Below are positions 21,493-32,009 of a stretch of 64,000 nucleotides of DNA, piece by piece (the first letter of the stretch is position 1; each line of letters opens with the position of its first letter). This stretch comes from Phyto melanocephala (Eukaryota > Arthropoda > Insecta > Diptera > Rhinophoridae). Both the position numbers and the translations under genes were made by a program. The notes below the pieces were generated by a model. The model did no database searches. It was given only the letters and a program-made list of their open reading frames with translations, and was not told where the DNA came from. The stretch lies in assembly GCA_941918925.1 (NCBI GenBank), contig OW799236.1, forward strand, positions 63,636,685-63,700,684, written 5' to 3'.

Positions 21493-24400
21493 GAGGTTGA
21501 AAGTGGTGCAGATAAACTTGCATCACTGTGAAGCAGCCTCAACCGAATTAGCAACCCATCTCATTGACAAAGCCGTGGACGTGGCCTTAATTCAGGAGCC
21601 CTGGTTGAGTAAAAACCGGGTTGCTGGATTAAAGGTCACGGGGTATACGTTATTCGTACCCCACTCCGGTGAGAAGGTACGAACATGTATAATGGCAAAG
21701 AATGAATACAAATTTATGTTTTCTCATTCTTTCAGCAATAGTGATCTGACGGTCGTGACAGGAGAGGCCATGGACAGAACGGTCCTGGCACTTGCATCGG
21801 TATGCTTACCATATGAGGCTTTAGACCCACCTGGTGAGAAAGTTAAGGAGTTGGTGGAATACTCAGGCAGGAAAGGCTTGAGACTGATATTGGGTTGTGA
21901 CGCGAACGCTCACCATACCCAATTGGGTAGTGCTGACATCAACAAAAGAGGTGAGTCTGCGTTTGATTTTATTATTGCTAATAATCTCTATATCTGTAAT
22001 AGGGGGAATACGCCAACATTCAGAACTAGGGATAGGGAGGCAGTAATAGATATAACGCTGACGAACCATAGGGATTTAGTAGAGGATTGGAGGGTAGATT
22101 TAGGTTGTTCCTTCTCTGATCACAGTCGTCTATCCTTTAGTCTTGTCTTTGAAGGGTCGAAAAGGCGTCCGTATAGGAATCCGAGAAGGACGGATTGGGT
22201 CTCTTTTTCGGGACTAGTGGAGGATAATCTTAGGGTTATGCGTGAATTGGAGTCGTCCCCGTCAGGTGTGGAGCGCTTTGTGAACACCTTCACGGGGGTT
22301 TTGACTGATAGCTTTGAGCGATCTTGCCCCCTGAACTTTCCGGGCAAACGCATGCAGCCGAGATGGTGGACGGCGGAGCTAGGGGCTCAGCGAGCCACTG
22401 TCAGAAGGCTGTTCAATAGGGCGAAGTATACGCGTAGGGAAGTTGATTGGAATAACTATAGACTAGGTTATAATAGATATAAGGGGGACATCAGAAGGGC
22501 GAAAAGGGACTCGTGGATTAGGTTTAGCGAGTCAGTGGATTCTGTAAATGAATTATCCAGGTTTAGACGGACCTTATCTAAGGACCCTGCAGTCCCTGGA
22601 TTTATTCAGAGACCGGATGATTCGTGGACAGAATCCAGCTCTGAGACCCTCGAATTGCTAATGGAGACTCACTTCCCGGGGTGTGTTAACCCTGGGGCAG
22701 TAGGATTGTTGGGTGATGAACGTTTCCTGGGTCTACACTCAGGATCTGAAGTCAGGGAGGCGGTGTGGGATATGATAACCTTGGATAAGGTGACATGGGC
22801 GGTTAATACTTTTGGGCCTTACAGATCGGCAGGGCCGGATGGTATTTTTCCGGCAATGTTACAGAATATTCAGGGCTCATCGCTCCTGCTGCTGGTTGAA
22901 CTATTTAGGACTTGTGTGTTGAATGGTTATGTTCCTAGGGGGTGGAGGGAGGTCAGGGTTATCTTTATACCCAAATCGGGTAGGACTGGTCACTCGAAAC
23001 CCAGGGACTTTAGACCAATTAGTCTTTCGTCTTTTCTTTTGAAGACCTTGGAAAGACTGATTGATCTACATTTAAGGGCTAGGTTTGATTCTGGCGTAAT
23101 CAGCAGCGCTCAACATGCCTATCGTAGGGGTAGGTCTGTCGAGAGTGCGCTGCATGATGTGGTTGGCTGCATTGAGAAAGGGTTGCTGAACAGGGAATAC
23201 ACCCTGGCGGCATTCCTGGATATAGAGGGCGCCTTTAATAATTTGAGAATAGAGGCTATAGGACAGGCACTGGTTGATCTAGGGGTTCCGTCATTCTTGG
23301 TGGAATGGATAACCCTGATGCTCAGAGGCAGAGTTATTCATTCGGACTGGGGAAACGAACACCTAAGGAAACTGGTGACCAGGGGAACCCCACAGGGGGG
23401 GGGTATTATCTCCTTTATTATGGCTTTTGGCTGTCAATGTTGTGTTAAGGCACTTTGACAGGATAGGACAGAAGGTCGTGGCCTATGCGGATGATGTAGT
23501 TTTATTGGTATCGGGCAAGTTTCTGCCGACAATTGGCGAAGTCATGCAAAGGGCGTTGGACGATCTGTCATCTTGGGCTACTGATAAGGGTTTGGGAGTC
23601 AATCCGGGAAAGACGGAGTTGGTTCTTTTTACTAGGAGATATAAGGTGGTGGGATTGAAACTACCGGTGTTAGGAGGTGTAGAGCTTAGACTATCTGATA
23701 GTGCTAAGTATTTGGGAGTTTTTCTGGACAGCAAGCTGTCCTGGGGGAGAAACATTCAGGCTGAAAAGGGGTCTCAATGCCTACTATACTTGCAGATCAT
23801 CGATAGGTAGGAGTTGGGGACTTCGGCCGTCAGTGGTGGGATGGCTTTATACTTCGGTGGTCAGACCAATTCTTACATATGGATGCTGTGTTTGGTGGGA
23901 GGCATTGGGGCTTGCTAGTCGTAGGAACCTTCTGTCTAAGGCTCAGAGGTGTGTCTCGATCGGCATGACAGGTGCCATGAGAAGTACTCCTCAGGCTGCC
24001 CTGGATGTTATTCTTCACTTTCTGCCTATTGAGCAGTATGTAAGGGGAATGGCAGCCAGGGGCATTCTTAGACTGAGGGAGTTAGGATTGTTGGGGAATT
24101 TCAGGCAGGGTCATTCACGGATCTTGGGTGAAATTAGTGGAGGGGGTTTTTGCCTGGGTTTGCCCGGCTCCACAGACTATGTGGGTGCTAGGGTCGATTT
24201 TGGGAGTCTGCCAAGAGTGGTCATGCCAGTTAGAGGGGACTGGGTAGGCAAGAGCAGACTGTTTGGTGGCGTTGCTGTCTTTACTGATGGCTCGAAGATG
24301 GGTGGCACTGGTGCGGGGGTCTATATTGAGGATCTGGATATCAGGAAATCATATAGACTCCCTGACGACTGTAGTGTGTTTCAGGCGGAGGTTCTAGGGA

Positions 24401-25137
24401 TCATGAAGGCCGTGGAACTGGTTAGGGGTAACATCAACGCGGGCTCGGAGGTCACTATATATGTGGATAGCCAGGCGGCTCTTAGTGCCGTGAGGGGCTA
24501 TCATGTGAATTCCGGTCTGGTTGATGACTGTAGGAGAGCTCTACGGGGGATCTTGATGGAGTACAGGTTGAGACTATGCTGGGTGCCAGGTCACTCGAAC
24601 ATTGGCGGGAATGAGATAGCTGATGAGTTGGCGAGACTGGGCTCGGTAATAGTGGATCCTGATAGGATGGAGGCGGTTAGGCCTCCATTAGGTTTCTATT
24701 TCGGTAGGATAAGGGAATGGGTTCTGGGCGAGACTAATCGGGACTGGAATAACCGAACGGATTGCAGAGTATCACGGACGCTGTGGCCGATACTCAGCAA
24801 ATCTGATTCGGATTTGCTTCTGGTCAGGGATAGGGTCTGCGTGAGGACCATGATAGGGATTATTACGGGCCACTGCATGTTGGGTAGGGTGGCGGTAAGA
24901 ATGGGGCGGAGCCTCTCGGATATGTGTAGACTGTGTGAGGATCCGGAGGAGTTGGAGTCAGTTGAGCACATTCTGTGCCAATGTCCCAGACTGCAAATTG
25001 GCAGATTGAGATGGCTAGGTAGTAGATTTCTCCGCGAATTGGGTGATGTCTCGAGCTGTGGACTCGAGAATCTGATAGGATTCGTAATGGGAATGACCTG
25101 GCTTCGTGACATGAGACCGGGAATGGGTCGTTTGTAG
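21479..25137 (+). pseudogene. LOA-1 ORF2: APE endonuclease, RT, RNase H, two frameshifts
   Basis: Frame 1 (21479-about 23405): endonuclease boxes INLHHCEAA, IQEPW, GCDANAHH and SDHSRL, then RT up to AFLDIEGAFNN and RGTPQGG. At a run of nine G and a short deletion (23396-23412) the frame moves to frame 2 (to about 23758) with VVAYADDVVLLV (YADD). Near 23758 it moves again to frame 3: RPILTYGCCVWW, RNase H with FTDGSKMGGTGAG, VFQAEVLGIMKA, IYVDSQAALSAV and WVPGHSNIGGNEIADELA, and a terminal CRLCEDPEELESVEHILCQC knuckle. Without the shifts this would be one protein of about 1,220 residues. The RNase H places it in the LOA/I group. Confidence 0.88.
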
Positions 25138-25350
25138 GGTTTTGGCTCTCTTTTTTGGCTTTAGTTTGTTGTCCACTTCTCACCTTTTTTCTGTCTTCTT
25201 TCTTTCTTCCCCTTTCTCTTCTTCTCTCCTCTATCTCTTATTACTTTAAGGCATCACAATGGACCGTATTGGTCTCTGGGTGATGGTGTGAAGGTTACTT
25301 TCACGCCGGCCTTACTTACCTACCTACCTACCTACCTATAATTTCTTCCT

Positions 25351-26437
25351 ACACATTTGCGTAATATGTGTCTTTCAAAAATTTCTAATTTTTTCATAAA
25401 TGAATTCGAAATACTAAACCAGACTGGAAAAGCATAAATTAAAATTGGTCTGATACTGACTTTGTATAAAAGTAATTTAGTTTTAGTAGGTAATGATTTA
25501 TTATTAAATAAGTTTGAAAAAGATCCTTTAATTCTGGTAGCTTTTTCGATATTATATAAAACGTGTTTATTAAATTTCACTAGTTTGTTGAAATTAACAC
25601 CCAGATACTTAAAACTGTCCTTAAACAAAATTTGAGATCCGTTTAAGAACAATTTTAATTTTTTGCTCTCTGGAACGACTTTGTAATTGCATTTTCCAGA
25701 GGCATTTCGTAAGCACATTGCGTGACTTTTTCCAATATTTATTTTGATTCCCCAAGAAATCATTAACATGATTAAGATGTGATGCGACACGATCTAGTGC
25801 TTTTAATGGCGATTCATCATGAGCATATAAAAGGGAGTCATCTGCATAAAGAATGCCCAAAGAGTTATTAAAAATACGTGGAAAATCAGATATAAGAATA
25901 TTATATATGTAAATGGGGAGCCAGAATTAAACCTTGTGGAACTCCACAAGTTACAGTTCCCTGTTGTGAAATAGTATTGTCAATTTCAATGTAAAACTTT
26001 CTATCACTAAAAAAACTTTTTAACAGCCTTACTATAGAAGCTTTAAAGCCTATTAAAATCATTTTATATAATATACCATTATAACATGCTCTGTCAAAAG
26101 CTTTTTCAATATCAAGGGAAACTGCAACTGTGCATTGACATTTCCGAAGATGTTGAATTACGTCGTTATGAAATTTTAAAAGAGCATGAGAAGTAGAGCT
26201 ACCTTTTTTAAATCCAAATTGATATTGTGAGATATATGGTTCTGACACATCTAAATCTATTTTTTTCCCAATTATTGCTTCAAAAAACTTTCCTAAATTA
26301 GATAAAAGGGATATTGGTCTTAGGTTATTAATATCATTATTATTTTTTAGCTTAGGAATTGTAATAATTTTCGCTATTTTCTTTAGGAAAATAACAATTA
26401 TTAATGCAATTGTTAAAAACTATTGTAAGAGACAAGG
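25351..26437 (-). pseudogene. Jockey reverse transcriptase core, frame-broken
   Basis: Three minus-strand frames cover fingers to thumb: SLDIEKAFDRACYNGILYKM (catalytic motif A), CGVPQG (motif B), LYADDSLLYAHD (motif C, YADD) and YLGVNF. Frameshifts lie near 25905 and 25760. The frame is inactive but the order of motifs is complete for the palm. Confidence 0.8.
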
Positions 26438-28597
26438 CATATCCATAAGGTATATGCAACGGCGAATTGATACAACAAAGCAACTTTTCATGTGATGTTT
26501 TATGTCAAGGCCAATTCCAAGGCATATCCATAAGGTATATGCAACGGCGAATTGATACAACAAAGCAACTTTTCATGGGATGTTTTATGTCAAGGCCAAT
26601 TCGTATATCAGGGATGGAAAAGTTGTTTTTACATATTAAATATAATAAAATTTGATTAAAAAAAGGATATAATTGTTTGAAACACATTATTAATGACGCA
26701 AAAGCAACATATATACATAAACTTAGCACATTTATTATCAAAAAAGTACACGTAAGTTAATTGTTTATACAGATTTTAAAATCACATTTCCCTTCCCTGC
26801 ATTATAAGGCAAATTCAACCAATCTATATATATAAAAGAGTAACGTGACTGACTGACTGACTGAATGACTGACTGATTCATCATCGCACAGCCCAAACGC
26901 AAAGAGCTAGAGACATGAAATTTGGACAATCGTTTCCTCTTTCAATGTATAGCTCCAATAAGAAGGGATTTTTGGAAATTCGTACTTTAAGGGGGTAAAA
27001 AAGGGTAAAAACGGGTAAAATCGGTTATCTTATATCTGCTAAACTAAAAATGATACAAATTAAATTAAAAAAGTATTGTAATTTGCACAAAAAATAAGCT
27101 GACAGGTGTCTGGCCTTTTTTAGAATTTTCAACCCCTAAGGGGAAAAAACGGGTGAAAACTATAATTTGGTACTTTTTTGGTACCCTATGTAACTACCAA
27201 ACGCATACAGCTAGGAAAAAAATTTAAACTGTATTCATATGTATAAGGGGTAAAAATTGTCCCTTTTTTTGGTACTTTTTTTAAAATAAACTTTTCTTAT
27301 ATTATTCAATGGGACAAAATTTGACAATTATTATTTCCTAATAGAATATGGACAACTATTAAGGTGAAATTTTTGGAAACTTTTTTGGGGACAAAAAAGG
27401 TACCAAAAAGTGGAAAATTCCGGAAAATGTATGTAATTCCTAATTAGACGGCCAATTTTCACAAAATTTTTAATTGGGATTTCACTAGACATAAAAAATT
27501 ATGTAATTTAGTAAAAATTTAAACACATTCATAACAGGGTAGAAAAGGGAAAAATCGGGAAGAGTTTGGTACTTTTTAGAACATAATTATTTTTATGCAA
27601 AAAAGAGTAGATTTACTGAGTTTTAATCATGTGTATTAAAATATTTTGTTACATAGATATTTGAACATTTTAAACTTGGAATTTGGAACTTGGACTAAAA
27701 ATTAACTTTTTCGCTTTTCTATGGTACTTTTTGTATTTTCTACGTTTATAAAGGTAGAATTGTAAAATAAAGGACTATTGATTCCAGGTAAGACTAAAAA
27801 TGTTATGGGTGACCAAAAAGGTACTTTTTTGAATTTTTATGGTACTTTTTATATATTCTACGTTTGCGAAGCTAAAATTTTAAAATTAGAAGCTAGAATT
27901 TCGAAATTAGTGACTATTGATACAAGGTAAGGCTAAATATGTTATGAGCGATCAAAAGGGTAGTTTTATGCATTATAATGGGACTTTTTGAATTTCCTAC
28001 GTTTAAAAAGTTAAAATTGTGAAATAAAGGATTATTTATTCAAGTTTAGAATTAAAATGATATTAAAGACACAAAAAAGCCTTTTCGCATTTTTATTGTA
28101 CTCTTTGTAGTTTTACGTTTGTAAACATAGATTGTTAAAATTAGTGTTTTTTGATGCGAGGTCTAAGTCCTAATATTATGGACGACCAAAATTACTTTTT
28201 CTCTTTTTATATATTTTGTATACATAGAATTCTAAAAAAAGGAAATAATAAACCAAGTGGAAGTTTTATTGAAGGAAAAAATGTTTCTTTTATTATTTTA
28301 GGGTAATTTTTGCAAAATATGAATCTTAATTTTTTAAACTCAGTAGCATTGATCTTGCTTTTAGTAAGGAAATATATGCCCGATATATCCTTACTCTACT
28401 TTTTATATTCCTAAGTAAATTGAATCCGAGATACAAATTTTCATTAATTGAACCAAAAATATTTAATAATTATAAATAGAACTTGAGCATTCAATAAATA
28501 GTAAGAACTGCGCTAACGAAGTAGCGGGTTAAATGCTAGTTTTGACATAAAGTCTCCTCATCAGCTGGGCTGATAATTTCACCTGTATGAATTCGCC
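26438..28597. mobile_element. Insertion in jockey RT with GGCGAATT ends and tandem duplication
   Basis: The jockey reading continues from 28598 to 26437 when this stretch is skipped. An 85-bp unit (AAGGCATATCCATAAGGTAT...TGTCAAGGCCAATTCC) occurs twice in tandem at about 26434-26600. GGCGAATTGATACA near the left and, inverted, GGCGAATTCATACA near the right suggest TIRs. Helitron H3 occupies most of it. No ORF. Confidence 0.4.
26823..28539 (+). mobile_element. Non-autonomous Helitron (H3)
   Basis: Starts TCTATATATATAAAAGAG after an A, runs through (GACT)n, and ends GAAGTAGCGGGTTAAATGCTAG before a T. The start is shared with H1 and H2 but the body differs: it lacks the 121-bp palindromic units and has repeated blocks of GGTACTTTTT. 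No helicase coding. 1,717 bp. Confidence 0.75.
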
Positions 28598-28864
28598 TTG
28601 GTTAGATATTTGAAAGCGTTTGATGGAAGTTTTTTAATCAAATAATTGGAAATGTTATCCAGACCAAATGATTTTTTGTTATTAATAGAATTAGAAACCT
28701 CAAGAACAGAATCAAGCGAAGTAAAGTTTTGGTTATCTTGAATATTTAACGAAGATAGTTCATTATTAAATCTACAATCTATTTTATTTAAAATGACACA
28801 AAATTTTTGTTAATAATTATTAATTTTTATTTAGGAAACATTGTTAAAATAAAAAAGTAGCTTA

Positions 28865-29975
28865 AGCTGCCCATGCCCTTTTGTCCACATCATTCAATTT
28901 CGTTCTGAAGACCTAGTCCTTCATAAGCTGTCGTATTTGTGAACCTACAAATATGCCTTCTTTTACCTTAGCATCTCTGATTATAGGAAATTTGCTCTTG
29001 ATGTATAAAAAGCCTTCACCATCCTTGTTCATTGATATGACAAAATTTTTCATTAGGCCCAGCTTTATATGAAGAGAAGGCAGAAGAGTTTGTTCTTTTT
29101 AATTTAAAGGCTCTTCTGCTGCATTTTTTTCTCCTGGAATAAAATTTACCCTTTTTCGGACAAATTTTAACATTGTAGTGTTTTTCTTTCGCGCGGCTAT
29201 CCCATTCAAATAAGAAGCAACAACTTAGTATATCCACTTTGCAATCCATTTAACATTGCTAAGACTTTCAAATCTGCACATACGTTCCATGAGTAATGTG
29301 AATATTTAATTTTTTGGTAGTATCATCTTCATGCTACAATAGTTTTCTTTCATATTTCTTGCATACGCGAGTGGGACTGATGGAAATTTGTTGCCATTGT
29401 GAAGTAAAACGGCTTTCACACTTGTCTTGGATGAATCAATAAAAAGCCGCCAATCCTCAGATTTATGTCTGAAACACAGTTGTCGCAAAAGTCCATCAGC
29501 ATTATCGCAAAATATCAAACCTTCTTTTTTGCTGAAATATATCAAAAAAGGTTGTTCTTTATTTCGAAAGCTCGAGACGTTAACGTCCGTTTGCACCAAA
29601 CTCCATTCTTTTTATTGGGATGCAAGATGCTCAGACTTGTTTTTCTAAAAGCCCTAATTTACGAACTAAGTTATTCATATCAGTTTAATACGGAAAATAA
29701 AGTTTACTCGTTGGACTTCCAAATGAATGCGAAGAAACACCCATGCTGACGTAAGTGGATTCAGTTGCTGCAGAAAGCCCATCTTCTTCATCGTCTGTAG
29801 GAGGCAATGGAGGTAAAAATTTATTTGAAAACTGGTAAACTGGTCGTTTGACGCATGAAGTATTTGGATATGGAACTTTATATTTTGTTTTTTTCGTAAA
29901 CCCACGTGTTTTAGTATGGCAAAAGTAGCAATCATTTTGATGATTTTGTGGTTCACTCCAAATCGCTGGCTTCAT
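28865..29975 (-). pseudogene. Element X ORF: unnamed arthropod transposon-associated protein
   Basis: Pieces in three minus frames: N-terminal WSEPQNHQNDCYFCHTKTRG and KYKVPYPNTSC (29975-29685); then VQTDVNVSSFRNKEQPFL and DWRLFIDSSKTSVKAVLLHN (29599-29306); then EWDSRAKEKHYNVKI (29249-29016); then SLHIKLGLMKNFV and SKFPIIRDAKVKEGIFVG (about 29090-28890). I recall this WxEP..DCYFC...IDSSK.SLKAVLLHNGN protein as a common uncharacterised arthropod family, often multi-copy; no name or reaction is known to me. Its place between the long repeats suggests it is the element's own protein, perhaps a transposase. DCYFC could bind zinc. At least three frameshifts. Confidence 0.6.
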
Positions 29976-30048
29976 AAAGACTTTAGTTCCATTACCTGCT
30001 CACCTAACGAAATGCTATATCATATGCAAGGCTGGTTGCATTACAATA

Positions 30049-30536
30049 TTGGATACCTGCGGTAAATTGATAATAAAATCTACATTTTTTAACCGATCTT
30101 TATGGTTTATGGCTTTTTTTATTTACAAGTTAAGTAGCTCTCAGAAAAAAGTTTAAAATGTTGAATATGTGTCTTATACTTTTTTTAATTCCATTTTTAA
30201 TTTGAAAAATACTACGAATTTTGCACGAAAAAAAAAATTTTTTTCTCCATTAATTTTTGAATAATTCCAAAACGATAAGAGATAGAGAAAAATTGCATTC
30301 CACTGAAATAAATACAATTTTGTAGCAAATTTTTGAAAATCGGATGACTGGTTCTCGAGTTAGGATTAAATATGTCTCCGTGCCTGACTAATTTAGGGGA
30401 AAAAATTTGCCACGCCCATAAAAAAAAAAATCCCGATGTGATGGGAAAAAACCGACAACGGATTTGAGTTCAGAGCATCAAAATCCATATAGTCCACATA
30501 GTTTGATTTAATGGAGGATTTTGCTGCTGAGCAGTG
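30049..30536 (-). repeat. Element X right terminal inverted repeat
   Basis: Inverse of the left repeat, from GGATACCTGCGGTAAATTGA to CTGCTGAGCAGTG. The two arms differ by scattered substitutions and small indels, implying age or gene conversion that has ceased. Confidence 0.8.
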
Positions 30537-30567
30537 TTATTCTTAACTAAAAAAACAATAGTAATTA

Positions 30568-30860
30568 TACCCTTCACCTATGGTAGTAAGAGTATATTTA
30601 GCTTTGTCATTTCGTTTGTTATTTCTACAATATTTTTTTCAGAACACATAAAGTATATATTTTCTGAAAGCTTATAAATAGGGAAGTCGATCGTCTGCCT
30701 GTCTGTGTGTTGGTTGAAATTAAATCTTAAAAGCCCCAACATTTTGTACAGTTGTGTATGTGGTATGAATCCTTTGGACATATTTAGAAATGAATTGTTA
30801 TTGAAATTCAGCACAGTTACCCCATATTTTTCTGTGACATGAGCAAAAAAACATTACTGC
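30568..30860 (+). repeat. Truncated, diverged family A copy
   Basis: TTTGTCATTTCGTTTG, CATAAAGTATATATTTTCTG, AGCTTATAAATAGGGAAGTC and GACATGAGCAAAAA match family A in order. The core and hairpin end are missing. Confidence 0.65.
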
Positions 30861-31333
30861 CAATATTTTTTTCCTATATTTTGACCACATACGATACTGG
30901 CCTTAAATAAAAAAACTTGAATAGCGAAATATACTACATTATTAAAAAAGGCAAAAGCCAAGATGCCTGCCACTACGAAATGGCGAATAATAAATTTCTA
31001 TTTGGGTTAAAATAATGTTGTACCGACTAAATATTGGTACTAAATTAAAGAGCTTGAACAATAGAATTTTATAAATTATGAAAAAGTTGAAGTCCAAGAT
31101 GGCGACCTAAACAAAATAGCAAATAACTTTTTCCTTAACCCCATCAATATGGTTATCATATGAAAGGGCTTGTTTATTAGAATACAGCTAACTAAGTAAC
31201 AATTAAAAATCAAATATGGCGTCTGAAATAATAAAGTAAAATTGCTACGTTAAGGGCATTTTATCTATGTAAATAATGGTAAAGGGTATTCTCAAATTCG
31301 GTATTGACTTATATTTCATTTATTTAAATACAG

Positions 31334-31705
31334 CCTTGGTTGATGAGACTAATTAGCACAACAAATAATACACCTGAAGAGCGTTACAACATAGCACACA
31401 AATCCACTAGAGCTCTTGTAGAAAGATGCATTAGTATATTAAAAAGTAGATTTCGATGTCTCTCAAAGGAAAGAGCCCTTTTTTACAGTCCTCCAAAAGC
31501 TGGTCTAATAATTAACGCTTATTTTGTATTACATAACTATTTAGTTCGTAGAAGAGTGCCATTTCCTGAAATTTATTTGGATGAACCTGAAGAATCTGAA
31601 GAGTATGTTACCTCCCCTACCAATATTTCGTCATCAAATATATTAAACATAGCAAAAAGACAACGACTGCAAATTGTTCAAGATACTTTTACTAATAATT
31701 TTTAA
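31334..31705 (+). CDS. Harbinger-2 transposase, exon 2
   Basis: An acceptor AAATACAG precedes PWLMRLISTTNNTPEERYN, which joins in phase 0 to the exon ending SGYPLQ at 18030. Further family marks: AHKSTRALVERCISILKSRF (with the Glu of the DDE triad), LSKERALFYSPPKAG and VLHNYL. The frame is intact to a TAA at 31703-31705. The joined protein is about 340 residues, normal for HARBI1-type nucleases. The intron is now 13.3 kb because of element X. Confidence 0.85.
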   Translation, partial: PWLMRLISTTNNTPEERYNIAHKSTRALVERCISILKSRFRCLSKERALFYSPPKAGLIINAYFVLHNYLVRRRVPFPEIYLDEPEESEEYVTSPTNISSSNILNIAKRQRLQIVQDTFTNNF

Positions 31706-32009
31706 ACATCTTTTAAGTATTTAATTTTATTTATTAACATTTTTGCAGTATAAAAGTTTCAACAGCTTAAATAAAAATATATACTAGTTAATTACTAATT
31801 GTCACATTTAAATTTATGTAATAATGTAATTTCATAATTTCTTGAGATTGCTTAAAATTTAAAACTTAATTCATTATCACAGACTGTCTTTATTTGTGTT
31901 AAACATCGAAAGTTACCTCAAGTATTAAGGTACTTAATTTTATTTAATAAAAGTTTTGCAAAATCAATCATATAACAGCCAACATAAAAATATATAGTTA
32001 GGTTAGGTT
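31706..32009. other. AT-rich 3' flank of Harbinger-2
   Basis: No ORF. A stretch around 31835-31880 (GAGATTGCTTAAAATTTAAA, TTCATTATCACA) resembles one at 35095-35130 on the other side of LOA-2, suggesting a small local duplication. Confidence 0.4.

Larger units (their letters stand above)
19429..25336 (+). mobile_element. LOA-1: full-length LOA-type LINE
   Basis: A 14-bp direct repeat TATAATTTCTTCCT flanks it exactly (19415-19428 and 25337-25350). It holds ORF1, an APE endonuclease, RT, RNase H and a final CCHC-like knuckle. The 3' UTR ends in a hairpin GTGAA...TTCAC followed by a tail of TTACC/TACC units instead of poly-A, as in several LINE clades. ORF1 and ORF2 overlap by 14 nt. ORF2 has two frameshifts. 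It interrupts the jockey RT near its C-terminus. Confidence 0.88.
18995..28803 (-). mobile_element. Jockey-type LINE, 5'-truncated, split by several insertions
   Basis: Minus-strand RT pieces in order: NNELSSLNIQDNQNF and KKSFGLDNISNYLIKKLP (28803-28600), QFGFKKGSSTSHALLKFHND and CGVPQGLILAPHLHI (26248-25905), GILYADDSLLYAHD (25860-25820), FKYLGVNFNKLVKFNKHV and RPILIYAFPVWFS (25600-25400). The C-terminus continues at 19414 after the LOA-1 insertion, ending near 19000 with an A-rich 3' region. Endonuclease and ORF1 are absent, so it is 5'-truncated. It is inserted in element X. Confidence 0.75.
18087..30536. mobile_element. Element X: 12.45 kb element with ~490-bp inverted repeats
   Basis: The block at 18087-18592 recurs inverted at 30049-30536, both beginning CACTGCTC and flanked by TTA (18084-18086, 30537-30539). 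The repeats agree along nearly their whole length with scattered changes. Its own coding part is probably the minus-strand ORF remnant at 28.87-29.98 kb. The rest is later insertions: a jockey LINE, LOA-1, Helitron H3. Long TIRs recall Polintons and some other DNA transposons, but I see no polymerase or integrase, so the class is open. It sits in the intron of Harbinger-2. Confidence 0.7.

Noticed and set aside
18087..30536. Element X as a Polinton
   Set aside because: Long TIRs fit, but there is no polymerase B, retroviral-type integrase, ATPase or capsid, and the possible duplication is 3 bp and not 6 bp.
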